Positions 22,605 to 34,248 of a stretch of DNA of 64,000 bases are shown here, piece after piece (position 1 is the first letter of the stretch; every line of letters begins with the position of its first letter). The stretch is taken from the NCBI GenBank assembly GCA_022225965.2, contig JAKJXP020000014.1, forward strand, positions 434,001-498,000. Direction: 5' to 3'. The position numbers and the translations under genes were made by a program. The stretch is from Diatrype stigma. Its lineage: Eukaryota > Ascomycota > Sordariomycetes > Xylariales > Diatrypaceae. The notes under the pieces were generated by a model. The model was not told where the DNA came from. It ran no database searches and worked only from the letters and a program-made list of their open reading frames with translations.

Positions 22605-24685
22605 GGCTAGGTAGGTATTAGTTTAATCCAAAGTTTGCTTAATCAGTGGTTCACAGACATGGTAAATACATGCATTAAGGAAGTATATACCTCAAGTCAC
22701 CGAAAGGTCCTGGTGGTTCAACAGTATAGTCGAAGGAAGAAATCCTGCTGAGATAACGAAACATCAATGCAGGACAATACATAGTATCTTTAGACGATAT
22801 CTATTTTCAGAGAGCATTCTCAGCCCTCAAGGCCTCATCTGGGGCCGCATTAGGAAAAGGGGCGCAATTCATCGGCTGTCGCCCGTTCTATCGGCACGCC
22901 AAGCCGTTACCCCTGTTTCGCGATGGTGCTGTGGGCAGCAGGCACAAAGGGGGAGAAGGGTTCACGGCAAAACGGGGGGTGCCCTTAAGCGCCCCGCGTC
23001 ACTAACATGAGACCTTTTGACTTTCCACGCTGATTCAGGCTTGGATGTCAGACTCGAGCTAAGCCTTAAACAATGAAAATGACGCCAGACCGCAAGGCTC
23101 TCATGGCTCCCAAAGCATCGTTACTGATATGCGCTTATTTATATCTGCATCTCAGATTGTTGATCTTTGTAGGTCTTTGTTGGCCCTTGCTAACGAGTGG
23201 TTTACGACATTGTACTTCGTGCTTTGGGAATTAAGCAGCTCGAAGAAACAACTGATCGTGTAGATATAACAATATAACTTCCAGTTACCGATCTGTGTTA
23301 CCGCAACAGCCCGGTCGGTGATGTTTCATGCAGTCGCCTGAGACCATCGCAATAAACCGCGCGAGTTCTATAATTAAGTGGGAACGTTTCGGTTTGGTAT
23401 ATAAGGGCACAAGGTGCCCTCCAGCTGTCCGCCATCGTAAGAGGGTGATTCGAGAGTAGCTACCAGAGCAGCAGAGGTAGTAGCACCAAACCACCTGCAT
23501 AGAGCTCATGATTCTTCAATAGCATCCCAAGGCTCAATCAAGCAGCCAAGTCCATACGTGCAAGCAACATTACCATAGTAGGAAAGCACCTGCAGATGGA
23601 AAGTACATCCATGTATGTAGGATATGTAGGATGCGATTTAACCTGCATTAGTTCGCCTTAGTGAGGACCCTTCCCAACCGACTCGCCCCCGCATTCGCAG
23701 GTTCCCATTCCAATCAGGGCCAGGCTCACGGCGTTCTCGGCATCAGGCTTCAGCAATGCACCAGTAATGGTCAGTACCTAATGAGCTTAATGGGCAGATG
23801 TAATTGGCATCAGTTACGTTGACCTGGCGGGCCTAAGTACCTAGGTACCTACATGTAGTTGCAACTGCGCAGTGTGTGTACCTGGACTGGTGACAGGGGT
23901 GGATCACCTTGTGCCTGGCGTGCCTGATGATGGTTGTGGTGCCCCCCCAAAGTACCCCCGTAGCGATACCCGCAATTGGTAAATTGCGAGTCGTCCTTCT
24001 CATCGCCGCTCTTGTTCATCGTTTTCCTCTTATCATCAAGCAAGCAGTCAAGGTGGCTGGCTCTCTCTCCCACTGCCAATCGTGCAATCTCGCGTGGGTT
24101 CCTGGGCTCCCTCTGAACGCCTCTCATCGCATCAATTGATTTTCGATACCCTCGCTCAGCGTTGAACAATCGAAGCGTTCTTTTTTTGTTCTTTCCCCTG
24201 CTCGTCGCTCACTATTCTTATTTTCTCAATTTGAGTCGAACTCTCATTGTTTCAATCGCTGCCCACCCCCGTAGCTTGGTCTACACCTGTCCCGTCTTTT
24301 CAGTACAGCCGCCACCTTGTATTGTTTGCTCGCGCTATCTCGACGCCGCGCGGCTTCCTTGGAATCTGATTGCGAACTTTCACGAACCGATTTACTCGAC
24401 AACCCTTTGGCCCGAATACAAGCCAGCAATAAACTAGCTACAGCGTGATTACCTGGATTTCCTCATAGCGAAGGTCTCGAGTTCGAAGCGCATAGGTGAA
24501 ACGTTCACTGAATACGACACCAAGCGGAGCGACAAATTCTGGAGTATGGTCGAGTGGTAGGATTTACGAGTATTGAATAGTTGGCCGGTTCAGGATTACA
24601 TTAAAACACCAAATCGCTGGGATCTCGATCACCCCCTCGCTGGATCGTTTATGTTTCTCTCATAACGCCTAAGAGCACGCACAAC
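22605..24685. other. Intergenic, no gene seen
   Basis: About 2 kb with normal GC content right of the transposon nest. No domain-bearing frame is recognised. The last 500 bp is pyrimidine-rich leader of the next gene. Confidence 0.5.
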
Positions 24686-26423
24686 ATGCCGCACTTAGGC
24701 GTTGCCATGGAGCGAAGTCTCCATGAGCGGACCTTCCGAGAAGGTCTTGTTGATCTTATTGCCCGGAGCATAGTCGGTGGTCTAGGCAAGCGGCAGAATG
24801 CCGTGTCGAACGGCATCCAGGATGTCCAGACCGCCTTCAGCAGTTGGGATAACTGTATGGCCGCGGTCTATTGCAAGTACGATTTTCGAGAAGTCTAGTT
24901 GCCGAACTCGATAGCTAACGAACAGTAGGTGGCCAGTGATTGGCGTTATGATTGTGGGCGGACTCATCATCGTGTCCATTATATGGTGCTGTGCGAGATG
25001 TCTCTGCTGTGGTGTTTCGTGTTGTTGCGAATGCTGCTATTGCCTAAAATGCTGCGGCCAGTGTTGCGGAATGTGTGATGCCCCACGAGGGAAGGGCAAC
25101 AAATACTTGGACGAACCGTACATCCCACCTCACCACGATCAAGCCTATAGGTCTCAGCCAAACATGGAACCAGGCTTCTCAAACTTCGGCGCTAAGCCCG
25201 AACCCCCTCAGTATGCTGAGTTCGATTCTGGGAAGAAAGATGCGGATTCGCTACCTGCTATGCCAAGTTGGGAGGGCGCAGGATCGAAGAAAGTCTACAT
25301 GGAGGAGGACAGCGTCGAAATGGAGCCCTTGAAGAGACCCGAAAATGCTTCAGCCATGCAGACGAATGTAGGCAACCCGTCGCAGGCAACGGTCCCGAAC
25401 TCAATGTCTCCTGAGGGTAGAAGCCCTTACGGTCCTCCAGCAGCACAGGCCGCCCCGAACGGTTATATGACGGCTGCTAACGCCAACATGAATCCATATG
25501 CCTCAAATGGGCAGAGCTACGATTCTTACAATGATGGCGGCTATGGGCAAGCATCGCAGGGCTACGCAGACCAAGGCTACGCAGATCAAGGCTACGGCGC
25601 GGGCAGTGCGCTAGGACAAGGACCGCAGCAGCAGACTTACGGCAACACTGGTGTTTATGGAGGCCAGCCGGGCCAAGGCTATCCGCAGTCGCGTACACCG
25701 GGGCCTTATAATGACGAAGCCGGACGACTAGGGACACCGGGACCTTACGGAATGGGACCCGGTCGACAGACCCCAGCAAGTAACGGTGGCTTCGGTGGTC
25801 CTCCCAGAATAGCTTCTCCTGCTATACAAGCAGCTTACGGTTACGATGATGCTAGTCGGAGGCCCTCTCCCGGCCCGAACGCAGCTTATGGATATGGCGA
25901 TGCTGGTCGTAGACCATCTCCTGGTCCAAATGCTGCCTATGGCTACGGCCAGAGATCGAACACACCTCTTAGCTATGGTCAAGATCCAAATATGGCTGGT
26001 GGCTACGGCCAGAGATCAATCACGCCAGGTAGTCAAACTCGGCCATACCCGCCGCCTCCCCAAAGGCAGTATCCTACCGACCAGGAGTACCCCCAGGCTT
26101 CCGAAGACTTGAGCCAGCCGTTCCCAGCGCCCCAAAGGCAGTTCACAGGGGACAATACCCTACAGCATCCCCAACCTCAACGGGACTTCTCTGAGTCTGC
26201 CAGGCCTCTCACACGACCGTCCCCTGGACCAGTTGAGTCTCCGCCAACCTCCCCTATCCGGAATGTCGGTGGGTTCGACTTCACCTCCGGTTACAGCCGT
26301 GCGACCCCCACACCACCTGCGCAAACCGCGAACGGCGGCAACGCTTATCCCGGATACCGCCCATACAAGCCGCCACAGAGAGAGGAGCAGGGGCCACCGC
26401 AGAGTGAATGGAGTGGTATATGA
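24686..26423 (+). CDS. Cys-rich single-pass membrane protein with Pro/Gly/Tyr-rich tail (fibroin-3-related type)
   Basis: Exons 24686-24876 and 24929-26423 join in frame (AA|G, Lys) to 561 aa. A conserved N-terminal segment (SNGIQDVQTAFSSWDNCM) precedes a single transmembrane helix starting WPVIGVMIVGGLIIVSIIW. A dense cysteine cluster follows immediately (CCARCLCCGVSCCCECCYC), suited to palmitoylation. The remaining 430 residues are Pro/Gly/Tyr/Gln-rich and contain short repeats such as GRRPSPGPNAAYGYG. Similar architecture occurs in filamentous-fungal proteins labelled fibroin-3 related, which have no known biochemical role. A cell-surface or vesicle scaffold is possible but is inference. 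Confidence 0.82.
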
Positions 26424-28204
26424 AGAAGAAAAACGCATCAGCTGCAATGAATCCAATTCGAATTTGTCATTTTCAATTGTAGAACCGGGTGTTCCGAAAC
26501 AAGTGGATGATACTTTTACTTCTCTTCTTTCTCCGGGGCATAAATGAGAGCCAAGAGTACCAATGGCCGGGCGTTTGGAGATGTCATCATTATTTACATG
26601 CATGTATACCAGCACTTTTGTTTTCGCATCTCAATGCGAGCGCATCACATGTGGCGATCCTGTACATTTAACTGATAGCTTCCGATGCTGCCTTCAAGGC
26701 GTCTATAATCAGCGAGCGATGCGACCCTGGTTGAATGATAAAGCAAAATATATTGATGACTTTCAAGACCGTTTCTCATTTTATGAAAGGCTTGTGGTGC
26801 AATGTGAACACGAGGGGGTGCAAAGAAGATACCTAGAAATGCTATGTCTGTTTTTTTCTCCGGAGTTAAGGAAAAGCCATAGCCTCTATAAACGAAAGTT
26901 GCTTGGATAAATAACATCGGGGGGAAGTCGATTTTACGTCGGCAGCAGTATATGGTCAGGAATCAATGCACTACGTGGTTTACCAATAATCTCATATTTT
27001 CCGGTCATTACCTGGCAATGCTATCCGAAGTGCTGCTCTCATCTTGACTAGAAACCAAACCCTTGTGTTCAATCCTCATGTTCCGGACGCCGGGTAGCAT
27101 TCGCTCCCTCGATACTCCTAGGGCAGCTTCACGTGCTACTGATGCTATATATATCATCCTTAACATACGGTAGGTATGATACTTGGAAATCCGTGACCAT
27201 ATATTTACGGTAGGCATTTGTTGGCTTTACCTTCCGACTTTTGACGGCGTAGGTCATAGTAGGCACCTAGACGTCACGGGGCAATCGGTGGCTTCTTTCG
27301 GTTTCTCGGAAACCTACATGGTAGCCGTAGATAGTCGTTGAGAACCAGTAGGCACCTATATAGCTAGGTAGTGAGCAACCAGAATGATTTCTACATGTAC
27401 CTAATACTGAGACTCAGTTTCAGGATACGGCGATAATATGCTTTGCTGATGCCTTCCTTGGAGGCTGTGCTGCGGGTAGGCAGGCAGATCCAGAAACTCT
27501 CGGGTCGAGACCTCAAAGCTTGCGGCGGTCTCGAGTAAAGGATAGCTGGAGCGTAAAGTAACAACCCGGCAATCCGAAGCCTAGAATACCTAGCCAGAGC
27601 TTTGTGGAAGTGGAGTATCGATATAGTTGTTAGAGTAAACCTGCGTAAACCGCGTGTGGGTGTTTCGTAGACAGCACATGGAGGGAGGCCTCCCACTCGT
27701 AATTACACGCATGGATTTGACGTGGCTTCAGTATACGTGGGCTGATAATACGTGTGTACAAGTGGCTGTCGTATACCCTCTTCCATCCTGCGCCACTGTC
27801 CGGCCGATTGGGCCGGCTTGGGTTTTCTCGCCAAAAACGACCGCCAAGCTCACGATACCGTATTTTCCGTATCTTCAGCGAGTATGGTATAGTTAGTGTG
27901 CTTCTGTGGCTAGTGAGAGACCAAGAGAACTGCTTGTGTAGTATGGGTATCAATAAGAAAAGTTCATTGTTATGGAATCATTAAGACGGCCAATCGTACG
28001 GATACTCTCATCCGTCGGATATGGATATTGAAGCCATGTTTTCCATCCGTTTCCCCCCAACGCCAGCCTCAATTTCTCCTTGCAAGCTTGAACCATTGCC
28101 ATTTCCCTCGTCATCCTCAGCATTTCCCGCCATATTCGTTCAATCATACATCCCCTCGTCTAAAGCGATGCTCCGTATCGCATCACACACAAGCCACAAC
28201 TGCC
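26424..28204. other. Intergenic between convergent genes
   Basis: About 1.8 kb between the 3' ends of the Cys-rich membrane protein gene and the RCR-type gene. No convincing coding frame is seen. Confidence 0.5.
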
Positions 28205-28778
28205 TTAGTAGGGTCGAGTATTTGCAGGCGGCGGTCCAGGGGGAGGCGCATAGTCATTCCCTCCTGCCGGCGCATAGACATTCTTGGGCGGCTGAACACC
28301 CTCGTGCTGGGCGTAATACCCGTCACTAGTCTGGAAGGTATTGCCGGTAGGCTGGTTGTTCATAGGGTAAGATTGGCCCGGCGGCGGGCCATAGGGGGGA
28401 GGTTGGTAGTGACCTGGGGCGCCCGGCGGCGGAGCTCCGCCGGCCATCCAACCCGTTCCGTACATTGGTCTCATCCCGCGTCTCCGCCGACGGCGGGTGT
28501 TGAGACATCTGTTCGATCCGTTAGCCTGAAGTTGGAAGAGAGAGATGAAAAGAAACGGGAGGAAGATGGTAGAAAGGGTAGTGAACTTACGCCCATGCGA
28601 AGAAAACAATGATGCAGAGACCTATCAAGATCGCTACCAATATCCACCGTCCGTACCAGGACCACGAGCTATGGCATCTGCCATTGCTGTAGTAGCCACT
28701 TCTGCAGTTATCGTAGTATTGTCGCTCGCGCAACAGGGGAGCAGCAGCATCGAAGTCGCCGAGAATAGTCGGCGCCAT
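28205..28778 (-). CDS. RCR-type chitin synthesis regulator / Congo red resistance protein
   Basis: Exons 28591-28778 and 28205-28508 (minus) join in frame (GC|A) to 163 aa. A short N-terminal ectodomain with two cysteines (NCRSGYYSNGRCHSSWSWYG) leads into one transmembrane helix (RWILVAILIGLCIIVFFAW). An arginine run (TRRRRRRG) and a Pro/Gly/Tyr-rich cytoplasmic tail follow. The tail has a PPPY motif, the kind that binds Rsp5/Nedd4 WW domains. This layout matches the RCR family, whose yeast members lower chitin deposition and act in endosome/vacuole trafficking of plasma-membrane proteins. The first ATG is used; upstream in-frame codons lack ATG. Confidence 0.82.
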
Positions 28779-31044
28779 GGTCGAGGAAAACACCTGGCTC
28801 GAAGTTGACTATTGTTTGCTCGAAGTTTGGGGTTCGTAGCTGGGGAGGAACGATGCCACCGAGAATATAACTGGTCTGAAAGGAAATTGAGAGGAATGAG
28901 CCACGCAGTGGTTGGATCTAGCGGGAGGAATGAGGGCTTTTACGTGGTTGGTAATTTTGCCGGACTTGGCATATGACCCGGAAAACGATACGATGACTGG
29001 TAGTGACGTCGCTGGTCTTTTGTGTGCGTTTGCCGGTATTGTCTTGTACCCCCTTGGGCGTGGCGTGGCGTGGTGCAACACAGAACGTGCAGGTTAGATG
29101 AGCTGTTGATGGACAACCGAGACGCGGTGACTAGTGGGAATCTCAGGGCCACTCTTCTCGTGAGAAGAAAAGATGTGAGGGAAGAGGATGAATATTAGCC
29201 TAGGTTGCATACCACAATGGATGTTGTTGTGGTTATGTATTCCAAGCCTGCGGTAGTTGAGGTGACTCTCGATAGAAACCTTAGTAGGTAGTAAGTACCT
29301 ACCTAACGCAGCTGAGCAGGCGTCATTCCACAGCTATGACAATCAAGGCCAACTTGGAAGCTACCTACCTGTAGTTACCAGCCTATGGCGAGTCTGGAAG
29401 CCTAGTCGACCCACACTAGCTGCAGACTGGCTGCAAACTGGGCAAGTGCCGTGAGCCGAAATACTGCTAGAAACTTAAAAAGCTGGCGTGGCTGCGTGGC
29501 TCAGCTGCTGCTTCGTAGGCAAGTACCTAGGTACCTACTTAGCGGGATTGGCTAAGCCTTAAGCTTTGATCGATCACGAACGAGTTCTCTTGGCTGACAT
29601 CCGACATCTTACGGCGACTTTATTGGCTTTCTTATTACTCAGATAGGTATAGGTGGGGGTGTAGTATAGAGTACCATCGAGACTTCTGCCACGGGATTTG
29701 GAATCAAGTACGTGCTATGTACTAGGTAGGTATATATGTAGGAAAAGAGCCCGAGTTATCGGAGCCCGTGCCGCCCGTGCTGACTGGTTCGGAGCATCCG
29801 TGCATAGAACGGGGCGGATGCCCAGTCTACCCCAGGTCCGCTTTTAAGGCTGAGCCTTTGAGGTCCATCACGCACCTACTTACGGGACCCCTACTTACCC
29901 ATGTCGGTAATTAGTTCACGGAGTTCACTTCGTGAGCACATAGTAGTGCTACGAGGGTGTCCGGACGCGTGATCCAAGAAATTGAACTAGGTGGTGTCTT
30001 CACCGGGCTGGTGAATAGGCCGGCAAATCTCATGCTTTGAACCTTGAGTTCTCGTGCTGCCCTCGCCGCCGAGCTGGACACCAAACCTCTTCCCTCGATA
30101 GTGACGATTTTTTGAAATAAGCTCTCGCCCTTTGTATATGTACCGTGGGGATGGATGCATTGCCATTCTGCCTGCTTCTCTTCAGATTCCCCACTTGTCT
30201 GCCCGGCAGGTTGGCGGTTCAACATTGCGTACATGCCTAGTACCCATGCGCTTGAGCTAAACTCGTGGGCTCAGCTGAAGATTGAGCCAGTATCTACTTG
30301 AATAGGTACGCGGAGGTCTACGTAATATATAAGCTCGGGTACTTCCGAAAGTGCCTTCTAGGGTATTGTACCCATCAAGTGGTTGTTCTTTAGACGAGGC
30401 AAGACATGACAGAGGAACTTGCTACATCGTCTGAGATATAATGTACGGGGACGTCTACAATGCTTTAAAAGCGCAAAAAACAGTCGGCGACTCGTAGAGG
30501 CCCAAGCAAGACATACTGTTGTTGATTCAAGACACTTGACTCGACCACTCCATCAAGCTGGATGGTGAATGATTAGGAGTGAACAATGCGATCATGATTG
30601 TTATATTGAAGCCGTCAGAGTCTCTGTAGCTATGTCACCGTGAGGGGCTTGTACGACTGGTTTGCCAATTTGAGTATCATCACCGACGTTTCCTTCGAAG
30701 GCATCTACTCCCTGGTATAAGCCTGTCGCAAGTGTTTGCGCTATCGTTCAACTCGGCCTTATGCACCATACGGAGAAGAACCTCTGCACCGCAGTATAGA
30801 GAAGATGCTATAGCTAAGTATATATGATCAAGATTATAAGAAGAACGAAAGGCCGCTATGCACGTGTCTTCGCTCTTACGCCTTATTTATCTTGTTCGTC
30901 TTACATCCTATTTAGTGAAAGATATTTCTGAGATTGCGAACTCTCCCCGTCAAGTTCGTAATATAGCACTGGTGATCATGAACACGAAGCAGATTATGTA
31001 GTAATGCGCGTAGCCATTCGACCTCCCTGAATCATCGGGGAGGT

Positions 31045-31059
31045 GGGGGGGGGGGGGGG
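31045..31059 (+). repeat. Poly-G tract (G15)
   Basis: Fifteen consecutive G in intergenic DNA. Confidence 0.9.
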
Positions 31060-32169
31060 TTCTTTTCGGATTATTATAAGTGGTCTAATGGCAAGTGCAA
31101 TATTACCAAGTGTGAATAACCAGGTAGAGAAGGCGACTTGTCTAGGTGGTATATGCTTTCCATTTTGAGTTGTAGTCGCGAAGGTATCATTAAGGGGGGT
31201 TGCGGCATATTGCCCAAGCCCTTGAAAGGCTTACCTTGTAAAGCCGAGGAACCCCGGAGAAAATACAGCGTCGCCCGAGTTTCACTCTGGAAACTTGATT
31301 GATCCTTGCTACAGGTAGTACCTACCTTAGCTGATAGATATAAGATCCCGGAGTAGAGCTTCCTGGTATTGACTAAAATGTTGAACATATGGAGGTCAGG
31401 TGAAGTATAAATCTTGAAGCACTACCTAAGAGGTCGAACGAAAATGATTTCGGGGGGCCGAGTGCGTGCCGTTGCTGGCCTCGAAATTCCAAAACAGTCT
31501 CTTCAATAGGAAGAGGGGAAGGAGGGGGGGAGAGCCTGCGTTGCCGGCCCAGCGTGCCACCAGCCAGTCCAACCCCACCCCTCCTCCAGCTTGTTCCTCC
31601 TCGCTCGCCAGGGAAGCCAAGGAACCCTTGCCGGGCATCGCGGGCGGGCGTTCCCAACCAGCCAACCTAGGTACCTAGTTAGACCTTACCCGAGTGTCCA
31701 TTCCTTGCAAAAACTAAGATTCTGCTGGACCTAATGAACGCCGACCTATTATCTAGTACTTTGACTATAACTGCCTACATCAACATGGAAAGCAAGGCCT
31801 GGGTACTTACCTAAGGTAGGTATGTAGGTCGGCTGGTAGGGTTACTTAACATACACACGATAGGAACTGAAGTGGTAATAGACATGAAGAAAATAAAAAA
31901 AGAAAGATAGCTGCCTCTTGCCCCTCCCTACGTGGTGATGCGCGAAATGAATGAGCACATGGAATGGCGCCTGCAGATCTGGGAGGCTTTTGATATCTAG
32001 ACTAGGTGATGGACAAGACAAGCGGGCGGCAGGAGCGTGAGCAGGTGAGTCGGGAACCGAAGACAGTAGATAACCTACCTAGGTACCTACCAGCAGCCTA
32101 CCTAGTCTGGGTAGGCAGGTAGTTGGCAGGCAGGTAGGGAAGGGGACATCAGGCAGAATGTGAGTGAAA

Positions 32170-32220
32170 GCGTGCAAGCGTGCAAGCGTGCAAGCGTGAA
32201 AGCGTGGAAGTGTGAAAGCG
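32170..32220 (+). repeat. (GCGTGCAA)n short tandem repeat
   Basis: Octamer array with perfect GCGTGCAA units followed by variant units such as GCGTGAAA and GCGTGGAA. Confidence 0.85.
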
Positions 32221-33334
32221 AGAAAGGGTGCAAAGTCTGGAAGTCCAGGGTTCTTTGCTGGAACTGCTGGGCTGGACTAATGATGCGTCGCCACGTCAAA
32301 AATCTCCGTCGCATCACCGCATCGGCTGGCGTGTATGCGTGGTCTGTGTGTAGCCCTTCAACCCAGGTACCTACTTACTTTTTACGTTGCTGTTCCCCCT
32401 TCTCCTCCCCCATGGCCGCTGAGTTTTTCCTCCCTTCTACTACTTTCTTTTCAATCCCGTTTATCTTGCTCGATTCCTGCTTCCCGAGTTTGCGTTCTGT
32501 ACCAAGTTCTCTTTCCGAGAGCGTCCGCAGGGTATGAAGTGGATATGCGCGGGTGGCTGCCAAGCATGAACCTTTGTCTACCTACCTCTGCTTACACACC
32601 CTGCCAACTTAGCAGGTACCTCAGCTCCGAGTCACAGGCTTCATATTAAGTCGCAGCAGCAAAAAAGCTCTCTGTCACTCGACTATCCTCCCAATGTCTG
32701 CTTCTCTTTCGCATTGTCTTGATCAGATCTACTGCCGGAATTTCACTTGAAGCCAAGTCCCCTCGTTCTGAAAGGGCTGAAATTCATTTAATTCCAGATA
32801 CTGTCGTCAAGTCATCAGTTTCATCAACATGCGCCTAACTACATAAATGCTTTCCTGCCCTCTGCCGTATGCGCAGGCTCGACAGCTGGGCCCTACGCCA
32901 GGGCCCCCGAAGCGTTGATACAAAGTCCAACCAAGGAAACGGTGTGCTAACTGAAAACATCCCAACTCGTCTAACTCTTCAGCCCCAAACATCGACCGCC
33001 CGCACTACTGGTTATGCCGAAGAAGCCCAGAACGGGCTGACCGAGGCGTATTAAGACAGGAAATATCAGAAGGTGAGTTTCAGGAGGCCGAAGGCGCGCT
33101 GAGCAGCGTAGCACTCCTACATCCAGCTCGCGAGAGAAGTTTTATATATTAGGTCGTCGCCGGCCAAGTGGGAGGAACCGTCTTTAAATCCCAGAATATC
33201 ATGAGCGTCATCCAATGCATCAAAAATCTGACAAGGGAACATCCTTCGGAAAAGGCTTGGGTTCTGGGCCAACGATACCGACTGGCCCATACTGGAAAGA
33301 GGGATGGCAGAAGAGGGCATCAGACAAGATGGCC

Positions 33335-34248
33335 TCACTTGTTAGCCCATTTCATGAGCCATTGTATCACTGCTTCGAGGTTGGTCTCTTCTTTGGCGCT
33401 TATGCCATAGCAAGAGACTTCTCGGTGTCCTATGGTCTTCAAGTCTAGCGCATCGATAAGTTCGTCCACCGTGAGCTTATCCGGCAGATCAGACTTGTTT
33501 CCCAGTACAAGGAGAGGGATTCCTTCAAGGCTAGGTTGCCGCATGAGGGCATGGAGTTCATCCTTTGCTCCGGGGAGCAGGTTCAGGTCCGCGATATCGA
33601 CAATGAACACGATTGCATTCACGCCGCGACAATACCTCTCCCACATCGGGCGAAAGCGAGGCTGGCCTCCGAGATCCCAGCACCTAAGCGTTACGTGGCC
33701 TCGTTGTACACGTTTCATGTTGAAACCGACCGTAGGGATAGAACTGTAGGAAAATGTCAGCTTGTGACACCTGAGAGAGGGCGTGGCGCAATGCGCGATG
33801 CGATGCGATGCGCAATGGTAATCAACAATGATCAACGATGACATCGACACCATCACCATGGAAGGAATGATGTTGGGAAAGGCCTGGCGCTTACTCGATC
33901 GCGAATTCTCCGCCCTGCCGAAAAATGCGACGTTAGCCTCCATCAAGGTGAGTGCTGCCGGACTGCGGGGTCTTACCGATAACACTCGGAGCAGAGAAGT
34001 CTTGCCCGCATTCTGCAAGCCGATCATCGTAACGTCCATCTCGGTCGCCCTTTACGCATGCAAGTGTCAGCATGCATAAACTGGATAAGGACATGGCGAT
34101 AGTTCGCAGAGCATATAGGCTCTACAGGGCCTGGCGGTGAGCTCGAAGCAAGATAACTCGCAACCCCGCGCTAGTCAGGTGCGATTCCGTCTACTCACCA
34201 GAAGGTTCTGAGCAACCAGTCGTACACCTTCCGAAATAGGCCTGCCAT
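33335..34248 (-). CDS. ARL8: ADP-ribosylation factor-like GTPase ARL8
   Basis: Small GTPase of lysosome/vacuole and endosome positioning in other eukaryotes. Four minus-strand exons (34199-34248, 33977-34049, 33895-33914, 33335-33743) join in frame to 183 aa, close to the usual 186. The N-terminal amphipathic helix reads MAGLFRKVYDWLLRTFW. The P-loop is GLQNAGKT (27-34), switch I includes SIPTVGFNMKR, switch II is WDLGGQ, and NKSD and a SAKE-type guanine motif follow. There is no Gly2 for myristoylation, as in ARL8 rather than ARF. The third exon is only 20 nt, yet its inclusion is required for the conserved segment GGEFAIDSIPTVGF. The assignment is firm. Confidence 0.95.

Larger units (their letters stand above)
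28779..33334. other. Long gene-poor region
   Basis: About 4.5 kb with no convincing gene. It contains the 5' region of the RCR-type gene, repeated AGGTACCTAGGTAGG-like motifs, a G15 run (31,045-31,059), and an octamer array near 32,170-32,220. A non-coding transcript or decayed repeat cannot be excluded. Confidence 0.45.

Noticed and set aside
24540..24610. GGTCGAGTGGTAGG, tRNA D-arm-like
   Set aside because: No T-arm, no acceptor pairing; it lies in the leader of the membrane-protein gene.
30640..30900. Possible decayed gene (frame with GLYDWFANLSIITDVSFEGIYSLV)
   Set aside because: Broken by stops, no recognisable domain, no splice signals that would rescue it.
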